A DNA stretch of 64,000 nt from Clostridium sp. (lineage in GTDB: Bacteria > Bacillota > Clostridia > Clostridiales > Clostridiaceae). Location: positions 1 through 64,000 of the forward strand of contig JAFSER010000042.1 of the NCBI GenBank assembly GCA_017435645.1, in the 5' to 3' direction. Shown one piece after another: positions 7,081 through 16,053 of this stretch. Positions within the stretch are counted from its first letter, which is position 1; every line of letters starts with the position of its first letter. Both the position numbers and the translations under genes were made by a program. The notes under the pieces were generated by a model that was not told where the DNA came from, ran no database searches, and worked only from the letters and a program-made list of their open reading frames with translations.

Positions 7081-9363
7081 ATGAACAATAAAATTATCAT
7101 TAAGGAGTCTGTTAGAGGAATTATAGAATATGTTTTAAGGCAGGGGAGTATAGATGATAGATATATTGGAAGGACTAGAGCTTTAGAAGGAACTTTAGCG
7201 CATCAAAAACTTCAAAAGGATAATGAAAGAATATATGTAAACTATCAAAAGGAAGTTAAACTACAAAAAGAATTTGAAATAAATAATATTATTTTACTTA
7301 TTGATGGTAGAGCTGATGGAATAATAATTGATAATAATGAAGTTTACATAGAGGAAATAAAGTCTACCAAAAAGTCCTTGATGTTAATAGATGAAGATTT
7401 TAATGAATTGCATTGGGCTCAAGCTAAATTTTATGCATATATATATGCTAAACAAAATTCTTTAGAAAGTATAAATATAAGATTAAGTTACTTTAGTGTA
7501 GAAACTGAAGAGGTAAAGAGTTTTGATAGAAAGTTTTCATTCAAGGAAGTAGAAGAATTTGTTTATAAAATAATTAATGAATATAAAAGATGGATAATAT
7601 TAAAATCTAATTTATTAAAAGAGAGAAACCAAAGTATAGAGATATTAAGATTTCCTTTTCAAAGTTATAGGAAAGGGCAAAAAAAGTTAGCTGTTGCTTG
7701 TTTTAACACAATAAAAGAAGGAAAAGTTTTATTTGCACAAGCTCCAACAGGTATAGGAAAAACTATATCTACAATATTTCCAGCTGTAAAGTCTTTAAGA
7801 GAAGATAGAGGCAAGAGAATAGTATATTTAACTGCAAAAACAATAACTAGAACTGTAGCAGAAGAAGCAGTTAATAAATTAAGAGAAAAAGGTCTTAAAT
7901 GTAAAAGTATAACACTAACAGCAAAAGAAAAGGTATGCTTTAAAAGTAAGTGTAGTTGTAATCCAGAAAACTGTGAATATGCCATAAATTATTATAATAA
8001 AGTGAATAATGTAATTTTTGATATTCTTAATAAAGAAGATTTATTAACCAGAAAAAAAATAGATGAATATGCAATAAGAGAAAAATTATGTCCATTTGAG
8101 TTAGCATTAGATTTAAGTATTTGGTGTGATATAATTATTTGCGATTATAATTATGCCTTTGATCCAAGAGCTAAATTAAAAAGATTTTTTGAGGATGATG
8201 TTAGTAATAATATATTACTTGTGGATGAAGGTCATAATCTTGTGGATAGATCTAGGAGTATGTTTAGTGCAGAAATATATAAAGATAAAATTTTAAAGGC
8301 TAGTAAGCTTATAAAAGGAAAAGCACCTATTTTATATAAGGCTCTAAATTCAATAAATAAATATTTAATTGAAATTAGAAAAGAGTTACAGGAAACAGAA
8401 AATAATAGTTTTTATACTAATAAAGAGTATAAGGATTTATATAAGCTTCTTAGAATTTTTATAAGTGAATGTGATGAATACTTAATAAGAGCTATTAACA
8501 CAGAAGGATATAATGAAATAAAGGATTTATATTTTGAAATAAAGTCTTTTATTTCAATTTCTGATCTTTTTAGTAAGGAATATGTAACATTATTTGAATT
8601 GAATAAGAATGATGTTAAAGTGAAATTATTTTGTATAAATCCTTCAAAGAATCTATCAAAAATAGTTCAGGGTTGCTATTCAACAATTATATTTTCAGCA
8701 ACTTTAACACCAATTAATTATTATATAGATTTATTAGGAGGAAATGAAGAAAGTTATAGAATGAAATTACCATCTCCATTTAATAAAGAAAATTTAAAGG
8801 TCTTTAAATATCCTCTTAATATGAGATATATGCAAAGAGATAATAATATTAATAAAGTATGTGAACTTATATATAACTTTAGGAAAGAAGAAAAGGGAAA
8901 TTATATTGTATTTTTACCTTCATATATATACTTAAATAAAGTATTTAAAAGATATATTAAGTTATACGGTGATAAAAACACAATATGTCAGGAGGAAGTT
9001 TTAAGTGAAGAGGAAAGAGAAGAGTTTTTGAAGTTATTTAAGGAGGATACTGACATATTAGCATTTTGTGTAATAGGTGGAGTTTTTTCAGAAGGTATTG
9101 ATTTACCAGGAAAAAGGTTAATAGGAAGCATAATAGTTGGAGTAGGCTTTCCTAAAATATCTAATGAAGGAAATATAGTACGAGACTATTTTAATGAGAA
9201 AGGTTTTGACTACGCATACATATTTCCTGGAATAAATAAAATAATGCAAGCAGTAGGGCGAGTTATAAGAACAGAGTCAGATAAAGGTAGAGTATTACTT
9301 ATAGATGATAGATACTTTACAGCAAAATATAAAAGTTTATTGCCACAAGAGTGGGAGAATTAA
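7081..9363 (+). CDS. PD-(D/E)XK nuclease fused to XPD/DinG-type helicase
   Basis: This 760-residue protein has two parts. The N-terminal about 200 residues carry a PD-(D/E)XK nuclease signature: IDGRADG at 74-80 and EEIKST at 91-96, giving D79, E92 and K94. The rest is an SF2 Rad3/XPD/DinG helicase with Walker A APTGIGKT (221-228). A cysteine cluster (VCFKSKCSCNPENCEYA ... LCPFE) fits the 4Fe-4S domain of XPD-like helicases. The DEAH-type box reads VDEGHNL and motif VI QAVGRVIRTE. The combination suggests 5'-3' unwinding coupled to nicking in DNA repair. It is followed closely by a cyclase-like gene, probably unrelated in function. Confidence 0.87.
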   Translation: MNNKIIIKESVRGIIEYVLRQGSIDDRYIGRTRALEGTLAHQKLQKDNERIYVNYQKEVKLQKEFEINNIILLIDGRADGIIIDNNEVYIEEIKSTKKSLMLIDEDFNELHWAQAKFYAYIYAKQNSLESINIRLSYFSVETEEVKSFDRKFSFKEVEEFVYKIINEYKRWIILKSNLLKERNQSIEILRFPFQSYRKGQKKLAVACFNTIKEGKVLFAQAPTGIGKTISTIFPAVKSLREDRGKRIVYLTAKTITRTVAEEAVNKLREKGLKCKSITLTAKEKVCFKSKCSCNPENCEYAINYYNKVNNVIFDILNKEDLLTRKKIDEYAIREKLCPFELALDLSIWCDIIICDYNYAFDPRAKLKRFFEDDVSNNILLVDEGHNLVDRSRSMFSAEIYKDKILKASKLIKGKAPILYKALNSINKYLIEIRKELQETENNSFYTNKEYKDLYKLLRIFISECDEYLIRAINTEGYNEIKDLYFEIKSFISISDLFSKEYVTLFELNKNDVKVKLFCINPSKNLSKIVQGCYSTIIFSATLTPINYYIDLLGGNEESYRMKLPSPFNKENLKVFKYPLNMRYMQRDNNINKVCELIYNFRKEEKGNYIVFLPSYIYLNKVFKRYIKLYGDKNTICQEEVLSEEEREEFLKLFKEDTDILAFCVIGGVFSEGIDLPGKRLIGSIIVGVGFPKISNEGNIVRDYFNEKGFDYAYIFPGINKIMQAVGRVIRTESDKGRVLLIDDRYFTAKYKSLLPQEWEN

Positions 9364-9382
9364 AGAAGGGTTAAGGGTGTTT

Positions 9383-10009
9383 ATGAAGGTAATAGATTTA
9401 AGTCATACTATAAATAATAATATGAGTACATATACAAAAGATGAGAAACTAGAAGTTTATAATATAGCATCAATAGATAAGGATGGATACAATGAAAATG
9501 TATTGAAGATATGTACACATTTAGGGACTCATATAGATGCTCCTAATCATATGATTAATAAAGGAAAAACTATAGACGAATATAGAGTTGAAAGTTTTAT
9601 AGGAATTGCAATTATTATAGATGCATCAATGTTAAATAAGATTGGGATAGATATCTTAAAAAAATATGAAGATAAAATAAAAAAATGTGATTTTATAATT
9701 ATAAAAACTGGCTGGGATAAATACTGGGGAAGTAAAGAATATCTTAAGGGATTTCCAACTTTAACAGAAGAAGCTGCTAAGTGGTTATGTGATTTTAATA
9801 TTAGGGGAATAGGTATAGATACTATATCAATAGATTCTTTTGATAGTATAGATTTTGAAATTCATAATATAATACTTTCAAGAGGAAGATTAATAATTGA
9901 AAATTTGACTAACCTAGATAAAGTGGGAGATGAGTTTACATTAGTAGCAATGCCTTTAAAAATAGAAAATGGAGATGCATCTCCAGTAAGAGCAATAGGA
10001 ATAATATAA
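9383..10009 (+). CDS. Cyclase/kynurenine-formamidase-like metalloprotein
   Basis: This 208-residue protein belongs to the putative cyclase family (PF04199). Its metal-binding motif HLGTHIDAPNH is intact (about residues 50-60), and it opens with KVIDLSHTINNNMSTY. Family members hydrolyse N-formylkynurenine or other amides and lactones; the substrate here is unknown. I chose ATG 9383, preceded by AAGGGTG, over an upstream ATG lying inside the helicase gene. The 19-nt gap suggests cotranscription with the helicase. Confidence 0.85.
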   Translation: MKVIDLSHTINNNMSTYTKDEKLEVYNIASIDKDGYNENVLKICTHLGTHIDAPNHMINKGKTIDEYRVESFIGIAIIIDASMLNKIGIDILKKYEDKIKKCDFIIIKTGWDKYWGSKEYLKGFPTLTEEAAKWLCDFNIRGIGIDTISIDSFDSIDFEIHNIILSRGRLIIENLTNLDKVGDEFTLVAMPLKIENGDASPVRAIGII

Positions 10010-10025
10010 ATAATAAAAATAAAAG

Positions 10026-10061
10026 AAGTAGTATAATCTCCATAATGAGTATATACTACTT
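10026..10061. terminator. Bidirectional terminator
   Basis: Stem AAGTAGTATA (10026-10035) / TATACTACTT (10052-10061) between two convergent genes. It has an A-run upstream and T-rich sequence downstream, so it may act on both strands. Confidence 0.7.
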
Positions 10062-10083
10062 TATCAAATGATTAATTATAATC

Positions 10084-10962
10084 TTAAACTACAAAAAGGC
10101 TATATTCAGCTTTGAATTCTTCAGAAATACGTAGGCTTTGAACCCCTGCTTTATCCTTGAATTCTCCTTTAAAATCTTCATAGTCAGCATGTCCATACCA
10201 TGGTTCTATACATATGAATGGAGCACCTGTTGATTTAGTCCATACTGCAATATATGGGAAACCTGTGAAATCCATAGTTAATTCTCTATTATTTTTATGG
10301 GATTTTAGTGATAATTTAGTTGATTTTAAATTAGAAAATACTAGAGCATCATATTTAAATAGTTCTAAGTTTAAGTCAAATTTATTTGAGTTATTAAAGA
10401 ATTCTTTAGTAGTTCTTTTAAAGAAGCCTTTATCTGAATCTAATTCCATAATACCTGCATTTTCTAATTTATCAAATTCAAAATAATAATCTTCAAAGGT
10501 TTCATTATCAAATCTTGGACACATAAATGCAGGATGTCCACCTATTGAAAAATAAATTTCTTTATCATCAAGATTTTTAACGGAATATCCAACCTTAACT
10601 CCGTTGTCTAGTAATTGGTAAGATAATCTTAATGAGAATTTATAAGGATAAATCTTTAAGGTTTCTTCAGACCATTTTAATTCAAAAACTATATGATTTT
10701 CATCCTTTTCAACCATTTCAAACTCTGTTGTTCTTGCAAAACCATGTTGTGGAAGTTCATATTCTTTATTATCAACAGTATATTTACCATTTAAAACTTT
10801 ACCTACTATAGGAAATAATATTGGAGAATGATATTTCCAATAAGCCTCATCACCATTCCATAAATATTCAATATTATCCTTCTTTAATAATAAATTGTGA
10901 AGTTCTCCTCCATAAGTATCAGCAGAAATTTGTATATTTTTATTTTCTAATATATATTTCAT
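10084..10962 (-). CDS. Aldose 1-epimerase-family protein (LacX-like)
   Basis: This 292-residue beta-sandwich protein is related to galactose mutarotase. Visible landmarks are GGELHNLLLKKDNIEYLW near 18-36, the sugar-binding HGFARTTEF (about 94-102), GGHPAFMCPR (161-170) and the C-terminal FICIEPWYGHADYEDF. The two histidine regions and the late acidic region match the GalM/YeaD fold. It most resembles LacX-type members, whose substrate is not settled. The start follows AAGGGGTG on the minus strand. It stands alone. Confidence 0.85.
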   Translation of the reverse strand: MKYILENKNIQISADTYGGELHNLLLKKDNIEYLWNGDEAYWKYHSPILFPIVGKVLNGKYTVDNKEYELPQHGFARTTEFEMVEKDENHIVFELKWSEETLKIYPYKFSLRLSYQLLDNGVKVGYSVKNLDDKEIYFSIGGHPAFMCPRFDNETFEDYYFEFDKLENAGIMELDSDKGFFKRTTKEFFNNSNKFDLNLELFKYDALVFSNLKSTKLSLKSHKNNRELTMDFTGFPYIAVWTKSTGAPFICIEPWYGHADYEDFKGEFKDKAGVQSLRISEEFKAEYSLFVV

Positions 10963-11122
10963 AAATACACCCCTTAATATTGTAAACCTTATGAATAAAT
11001 TATACTATAATTTTTATAAATAAATAACTGTATTTACTTATAATTTATATGTTTATGTAGTATCATATATAGAGAAAGAAGAAGATAATTATTAGATTTA
11101 TATAGTGATTAATGGTGGTTAA

Positions 11123-11953
11123 ATGAAAAATAAAAATAAGAAGTCATCTATAGATAATATTATCTATTTTATAGTGAAAACTAAAAATGATGATATATTT
11201 GCTTTAGGAGCTCAATTGGCATATTATTTAATGCTATCATTTTTTCCTTTTTTAATATTTTTAATGTCAGTAATAGGCTTTAGTAAATTGGATTCAGCTA
11301 GTATATTGGAAGGATTAAAAACTATACTTCCTAATAATGTATATAATTTAGTAGATTATACAGTAGTAGAACTAGTTGAAAATCAATATGCAGGTCTATT
11401 GGGAGCATCTATCGCTGTAACTATTTGGTCTGCGTCATCAGGGTTTAGGGCAGTTATTAAGGGATTAAATAAGGCCTATAACATAAAAGATACTAGATCA
11501 TTTGTCAAAAGATCATTTATAGCAGTTATTTTTACATTAGCTTTAGTTTTAATTATTATGTTAGCATTAGCTATGTTAGTATTTGGTGAAATAATAGGAG
11601 ATTATATTCTAAAAGTGTTCCCTTTTGAAGCATTTATATCAAATTTGTGGGACATAAGTAGATTTTTAATAATAATATTAGTAATGATATTTATTTTTGC
11701 AGCTATGTATAGATATGCCCCAGCAAAGAAAATAGTTTGGAAAGAGGTTTTTCCAGGAGCTATAATTAGTACATTAGGATGGATAATAGCATCATTAGGA
11801 TTTTCATACTATATTAATAATATTGCTAATTATTCAAGATTATATGGAAGTGTAGGGGCAGTATTTATATTAATGACATGGTTATATATAACTTCTATTA
11901 TATTAATATTAGGAGCTGAATTTAATTCAGTGTTAAAAATAAGAAAGAAGTAA
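11123..11953 (+). CDS. YihY/BrkB-family inner membrane protein
   Basis: This 276-residue protein has about six membrane helices and the family hallmarks. These are FALGAQLAYYLMLSFFPFLIFLMS (about 28-50), TIWSASSGFRAVIKGLNKAYN (107-127), RYAPAKKIVWKEVFPGAIIST, and YGSVGAVFILMTWLYITSIILILGAEFN near the end. The family was once mislabelled ribonuclease BN. Its true role is not established, and transport has been proposed for YhjD-type members. A GGTGG ribosome site precedes the ATG. Confidence 0.88.
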   Translation: MKNKNKKSSIDNIIYFIVKTKNDDIFALGAQLAYYLMLSFFPFLIFLMSVIGFSKLDSASILEGLKTILPNNVYNLVDYTVVELVENQYAGLLGASIAVTIWSASSGFRAVIKGLNKAYNIKDTRSFVKRSFIAVIFTLALVLIIMLALAMLVFGEIIGDYILKVFPFEAFISNLWDISRFLIIILVMIFIFAAMYRYAPAKKIVWKEVFPGAIISTLGWIIASLGFSYYINNIANYSRLYGSVGAVFILMTWLYITSIILILGAEFNSVLKIRKK

Positions 11954-11959
11954 TTTGAA

Positions 11960-11996
11960 AAATGAGTTGTTATTTAAGTAAACAACTCATTTTTTT
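11960..11996 (+). terminator. Intrinsic terminator of the YihY-like gene
   Basis: Stem AAATGAGTTGTT (11960-11971) / AACAACTCATTT (11981-11992) followed by a T-run. Confidence 0.9.
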
Positions 11997-12099
11997 ATGA
12001 TAATTAAAATATATAAGTAATATTGGAAAATTATAATGAAAGTGAATAGAAAATATATAAGTGGATATAATCAAAGAAGAAATATTCAGGAGGTGTAAA

Positions 12100-12477
12100 A
12101 TGAATAAAATAGTATTACTAGGAAAATTAATAAAAGACCCTGAACTTAGAAGTCTAGATGAGGTAAACAAGGTATTCACTAGATTTATTATTGCGGTAGA
12201 TAGAAATTTTAAAGCTCAGGATGGAACAAGAAAAGCAGACTTAATACCAGTAACTTTTTGGGGAAGAAAGGCAGAAGTAGTTTGTCAATATTTAAAAAAA
12301 GGAAGTTATATAAGCTTAAGTGGAAGATTAAGAACTGGTAGTTATGAAGATAAGAATGGTATAAAAAAATATACTGCAGAAGTCGTAGCAGAGGATTTTA
12401 AGTTTGTTGGAAACAAAAGAATGGAAAAGGATATAAGTTCGTCAGAAAATAATTATGATGAATTAGCAAGCAACTAA
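12100..12477 (+). CDS. Short single-stranded DNA-binding protein
   Basis: This 125-residue OB-fold protein starts MNKIVLLGKLIKDPELRS and carries LIPVTFWGRKAEVVCQYLKKGS, a standard bacterial SSB core (about 1-105). I use ATG 12100 because AGGAGGTG (12088-12095) directly precedes it. The C terminus ends in DELASN and lacks the acidic DDDIPF-like tip by which housekeeping SSB recruits partner proteins. It is therefore likely a secondary SSB, possibly for uptake, recombination or stress; this is inference. It is transcribed alone. Confidence 0.85.
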   Translation: MNKIVLLGKLIKDPELRSLDEVNKVFTRFIIAVDRNFKAQDGTRKADLIPVTFWGRKAEVVCQYLKKGSYISLSGRLRTGSYEDKNGIKKYTAEVVAEDFKFVGNKRMEKDISSSENNYDELASN

Positions 12478-12511
12478 AGTAAAGGATAAATTATGATAAA
12501 TAGTAAGTAGG

Positions 12512-12540
12512 GGCTATTTGTTTTTACATATAGCCTTTCT
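12512..12540 (+). terminator. Weak terminator after ssb-like gene
   Basis: Stem GGCTAT (12512-12517) / ATAGCC (12530-12535) followed by TTTCTTATTTTATTT. Confidence 0.6.
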
Positions 12541-12873
12541 TATTTTATTTCAAGGAAACATATGAGAAACATAACAGTTTAGTTTTTCATATACATAAGG
12601 TTTTATTAGTGAATACAGAAATATAAATTTTATTAAGTATATTAATTATTATGATTATATAAACATAATATATTATTTAAGTTTTCTGAAATAATATTTA
12701 ATATATTACATAAATTTTAAAGTTATTGTAATAAAAGATAATTTAAATGTATATATAAAATTAAATAAATATAGATTTTAAATGTATGTTAAATTGAATT
12801 AAATTAAAATAATCATTACTTAGAAAAAAATGTTGAAATAAAAAGAATATTTTTTAGAATTCAGAAACATAGT
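12541..12873. other. Intergenic AT-rich stretch
   Basis: I see no gene, repeat array or recognisable RNA in these 330 nt. The sequence is extremely AT-rich. The promoter of the next gene lies at its right end. Confidence 0.5.
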
Positions 12874-12903
12874 TTGACATCATTTTGATTTTAATTGTGA
12901 TAT
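12874..12903 (+). promoter_or_regulatory. Promoter of the DUF6514-like gene
   Basis: TTGACA (12874-12879), an 18-nt spacer and TGATAT (12898-12903), about 50 nt before the start codon. Confidence 0.6.
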
Positions 12904-12952
12904 TGTTATATTGTAAGGCTTAATAAATTTAAAAGTGGAGGGAATGTAGAGT

Positions 12953-13258
12953 ATGGATATTGTTAATAGTCTATCTAATGATGTGAAATTTGAAAATAAG
13001 GAAGTAAAATATTTCTATAGAATGACAAAGGAAAACTTTTGTTTTGGACAAGCTTTTGGCATTGAAGTAGAAAAGCAAGATTTTATAGAAGGAAAAATAG
13101 TAAATTTAGAAAGAGATTATATAAAGAAGATTTCTAATAATAAAAAGAAAGTAAATGATCTATTAGAATTAATATATAAGTATCAAGTATCTCCAATACA
13201 TCTTATAGATATATTGGGAGAATATACTGATAATTATGTTTCTGATTTTAATATATAG
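12953..13258 (+). CDS. DUF6514-like small protein
   Basis: This 101-residue soluble protein reads YFYRMTKENFCFGQAFGIEV at 20-39. Its C-terminal helix pair (LLELIYKYQVSPIHLIDILG) is the pattern I associate with the clostridial family DUF6514. No function is established. GTGGAGGG precedes the ATG by about 10 nt, and a promoter lies upstream. The acpS gene starts 52 nt downstream, so it may head the acpS-nnr-gerS-like operon. Confidence 0.7.
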   Translation: MDIVNSLSNDVKFENKEVKYFYRMTKENFCFGQAFGIEVEKQDFIEGKIVNLERDYIKKISNNKKKVNDLLELIYKYQVSPIHLIDILGEYTDNYVSDFNI

Positions 13259-13310
13259 GATATAGAAAATAAAATCATACATATAGTAAACTATATATAG
13301 AGGTGATTTT

Positions 13311-13676
13311 ATGATAATAGGAGTAGGTACGGATATAATTGAATTAGCTAGAATAGAAAAGGCTATTAATAATAAAAAGTTTTTAGAGAAGGTATTTACT
13401 GAAGAAGAAATAAAGATGTTTAATCAAAAAAATAATAGGATTGAAGTGATTTCAGGAAACTTTGCAGCTAAAGAAGCTATAAGTAAGGCTATTGGGACTG
13501 GTATAAGGGGTTTTTCGCTAAAGGATATTGAAGTATTAAGAGATGATTTAGGAAAACCAGTAGTAAATTTAAGTGATACTATTAGTTCTATAATTAATAG
13601 AAATTATAGAATTAATATATCCATATCACACCATAAAACTTCAGCAATATCATTTGCTGTATTGGAGGAGATATAA
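13311..13676 (+). CDS. acpS: Holo-[acyl-carrier-protein] synthase
   Basis: This 121-residue enzyme transfers 4'-phosphopantetheine from CoA to the serine of apo-ACP. The family signatures are present: IGVGTDIIELARIEKAI (2-18, with the metal-binding aspartate D8) and GNFAAKEAISKAIGTGI (about 49-65, with the glutamate of the active site). The C terminus reads ISISHHKTSAISFAVLEE. The stop codon overlaps the next start (TAATG), so acpS and nnr are translationally coupled. Confidence 0.95.
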   Translation: MIIGVGTDIIELARIEKAINNKKFLEKVFTEEEIKMFNQKNNRIEVISGNFAAKEAISKAIGTGIRGFSLKDIEVLRDDLGKPVVNLSDTISSIINRNYRINISISHHKTSAISFAVLEEI

Positions 13677-15169
13677 TGGAAATAATGTCACGTGAAAAAA
13701 GTAAATTAATAGATTTACAAACTATAAATGAAGTAGGAATCCCAAGTCTTGTGTTAATGGAAAATGCAGCAAATAAGGTTACAGAAAGAATAATAGGTTT
13801 AGGTGAGAAATTTATTATTTTCTGTGGTAACGGAAATAATGGTGGGGATGGGTTAGTTATTGCAAGAAAGTTACTAGAAGAAAATAAAGCTGTATACATT
13901 GTGATAGTTAGTGAAAAGGAAATATATTCAGAGGATTTTTTAGTTAATATAAATATATTAAAAAAACTAACGAATAATTTTATATATTTAAAAAAGGAAG
14001 AAGATATAGAATTATTAAAGAATGCTTCTAAGGAGTATACAATATTAGTTGATTGTATATTTGGAATTGGATTAAACAGAGAGTTAAATAAATTTTATAA
14101 AAATATAATTAATTATGTAAATGATAACTGGAAGGATATTTATAGTATAGATGTACCATCAGGCTTAAATTGTGATAGTGGTGAAGTTATGGGAGCTTCA
14201 ATAATTGCTAAGAAAACATATACTTTTGAGGTTATCAAAAGAGGATATTTAAAGTATAAAGCATTGAAATACTTAGGGGAAGTAGAGGTGCTTAAAATAG
14301 GAATACCAAGCTATATAAAAAAACGGAATTCAGAAAAGGTATATATTCTAGAGGAAAGGGATTACGGAAATCTATTGATAAAAAGGGAGCTTTTTGGGCA
14401 TAAGGGCAGTTATGGAAAAGCAGTGATTTTAGCAGGAAGTAGTGGGTATACAGGAGCTGCATATATATCTACTGAAGCTTGTGTTAGAGCAGGAGCTGGA
14501 CTAACAACATTAGTAACTACTAGGGAAGTGCAAAGTTTATTGTGTAGTAGATTAGTAGAGGCAATGACTATGAGTATAGATGAAGAGGGAGTAAATAAAT
14601 TATTTGAAACTGTAGATGTAATTGCTATTGGGCCAGGAATAGATAATGAGCAAAAATATGAAGAAATTTTTAAAGTAATAGCTAATAAAGATCAGAAAAT
14701 TGTAGTGGATGCAGGAGCTTTTAAAATAATTAAAGGTAATGAAGACATATTAAAAAAAATTAAACATAGAGCTATTTTTACTCCACATCCAGGGGAGATG
14801 GCAAGACTTATTGATAGAAGTATAGATTATATAGAAGAAAATAGGATAGAGGTAGCAAAAGAGTATGCTAGAAAATATAATATTGTTCTTTTATTAAAAG
14901 GTTATAATACAGTAATTACAGATGGAGAAGAAGTTTATATAAATACTACAGGAAATAGTAAGATGGCCTCAGGAGGAATGGGAGATTGTTTAACTGGAAT
15001 TATAACAGCGCTTGTAGCACAAGGTCATTCATTAATTAATTCTGCTATATTAGGAGCATATATACATGGATTAGCTGGGGAGTTATCAGGTAGAGATAAA
15101 TATTCTGTAATAGCAACAGAAGTAATTAAAAATATATCAAAGGCTATGAATTACATGAATAAATATTAA
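13676..15169 (+). CDS. nnr: Bifunctional NAD(P)H-hydrate epimerase/dehydratase
   Basis: This 497-residue protein fuses the two NAD(P)HX repair activities. The N-terminal YjeF epimerase domain (1 to about 215) contains ENAA (about 28-31) and the loop FCGNGNNGGDGLVIAR. The C-terminal ADP-dependent dehydratase domain (about 225-497, ribokinase-like) contains FGHKGSYGKAVILAGS, TPHPGEMARL and the catalytic NSKMASGGMGDCLTGIITA. It restores damaged NADH and NADPH hydrates. It overlaps acpS by 1 nt, a very common pairing in Firmicutes. Confidence 0.95.
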   Translation: MEIMSREKSKLIDLQTINEVGIPSLVLMENAANKVTERIIGLGEKFIIFCGNGNNGGDGLVIARKLLEENKAVYIVIVSEKEIYSEDFLVNINILKKLTNNFIYLKKEEDIELLKNASKEYTILVDCIFGIGLNRELNKFYKNIINYVNDNWKDIYSIDVPSGLNCDSGEVMGASIIAKKTYTFEVIKRGYLKYKALKYLGEVEVLKIGIPSYIKKRNSEKVYILEERDYGNLLIKRELFGHKGSYGKAVILAGSSGYTGAAYISTEACVRAGAGLTTLVTTREVQSLLCSRLVEAMTMSIDEEGVNKLFETVDVIAIGPGIDNEQKYEEIFKVIANKDQKIVVDAGAFKIIKGNEDILKKIKHRAIFTPHPGEMARLIDRSIDYIEENRIEVAKEYARKYNIVLLLKGYNTVITDGEEVYINTTGNSKMASGGMGDCLTGIITALVAQGHSLINSAILGAYIHGLAGELSGRDKYSVIATEVIKNISKAMNYMNKY

Positions 15170-15221
15170 AGATAATTAATATTAGTAATAATAAGTAACA
15201 ATATCTAAGGGGGATAAGTTT

Positions 15222-15833
15222 ATGAAAAAAAAATTATTACTAATATTATTAGTATCTATACCAGTAATAATAATTACAATAGTTATTCTATTTAGATTAA
15301 CTGCTGAGCCAACAAATGAAGAAATAATTCAATCATTAAAGGATATTAATTCATACACAACTGAAGTTGAATTTACATTTAAAAATGATAGAGGTGAGGA
15401 AAAACAAGAAGCTATTCAATATTACAAAAAAGATGTTGCAGGAAAAATTAACTTTGGAGAAGATAGAAGTAAAATTTATAAAGATGATAGTATTTTAGTA
15501 AGGGATAATATATCAAATAAGGAATATACAATTGATAAAAGTTTAGATGATGTATATTCGTTAAGCTTTATAAATAATTTATTATCAAATTCAATTAATA
15601 GTGCTTCAATAGAAGAGGGACAAGAAGAATGGGGAGAAATAGAATATATTGCTTTTACAAGTGATTTATTTTTAGAGAACGATAACTTAAATAGCATTAG
15701 GATTTTCATTAATAAACAGGAAGAAGAGCCTATAGGAGCCATAATATACGATAAAAATGAAGATGAAAGAGTAAGAATAGTATATAATAATTTTGAAAAA
15801 TTAAAGAATTTAGATGAAGAATTATTAAAATAA
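15222..15833 (+). CDS. GerS-like LolA-fold protein, membrane-anchored
   Basis: This 203-residue protein has an N-terminal hydrophobic anchor (residues 5-26) followed by an extracytoplasmic domain. The domain pattern (EEIIQSLKDINSYTTEVEFTFKND ... QYYKKDVAGKI ... VYNNFEKLKNL) resembles LolA-fold sporulation and germination proteins such as GerS. Position supports this: as I recall, Clostridioides difficile gerS also lies between acpS/nnr-type genes and mazEF. Unlike GerS it has no lipobox cysteine after the anchor. A role in spore cortex processing is inference. The start follows AAGGGGGA. Confidence 0.65.
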   Translation: MKKKLLLILLVSIPVIIITIVILFRLTAEPTNEEIIQSLKDINSYTTEVEFTFKNDRGEEKQEAIQYYKKDVAGKINFGEDRSKIYKDDSILVRDNISNKEYTIDKSLDDVYSLSFINNLLSNSINSASIEEGQEEWGEIEYIAFTSDLFLENDNLNSIRIFINKQEEEPIGAIIYDKNEDERVRIVYNNFEKLKNLDEELLK

Positions 15834-15979
15834 AAATTACCAGTTCAATATTTAAACTTAATATTTAGAAATTTGACATTAAAATATATAAGATACATAG
15901 GTAAAAATAAAAGAATAACTAATCTTAACAAATAATTTTAAGAAAATTAAAAAAAGATAGAAAAATACACACATAACTT

Positions 15980-16009
15980 TTGACAAGAGGACATAATTTG
16001 CAATATAAT
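15980..16009 (+). promoter_or_regulatory. Promoter of mazE-mazF
   Basis: TTGACA (15980-15985), an 18-nt spacer and TATAAT (16004-16009), both perfect consensus hexamers. The spacer contains one arm of a long inverted repeat, so repression by a bound protein would block RNA polymerase directly. Confidence 0.9.
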
Positions 16010-16053
16010 TTAATTATACATAGATCCTTTACTACCTGGAGGCAAATTATGTC
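15990..16053. repeat. 12-bp inverted repeat, candidate MazEF operator
   Basis: GACATAATTTGC (15990-16001) and its exact reverse complement GCAAATTATGTC (16042-16053) are 52 bp apart. The left arm fills the promoter spacer and the right arm covers the mazE start codon (ATG 16049-16051). The left arm lies upstream of the predicted transcript start, so this is better explained as a DNA operator than as an mRNA hairpin. Confidence 0.7.

Noticed and set aside
7665..7985. Minus-strand open frame within the helicase gene
   Set aside because: It lies antisense to a strongly conserved coding region (Walker A area) and has no ribosome site or recognisable domain; it is a shadow.
15980..16048. Longer MazE starting at ATG 15980
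   Set aside because: That codon overlaps the -35 box of the promoter and would lie upstream of the transcript start; ATG 16049 has TGGAGG at proper distance.
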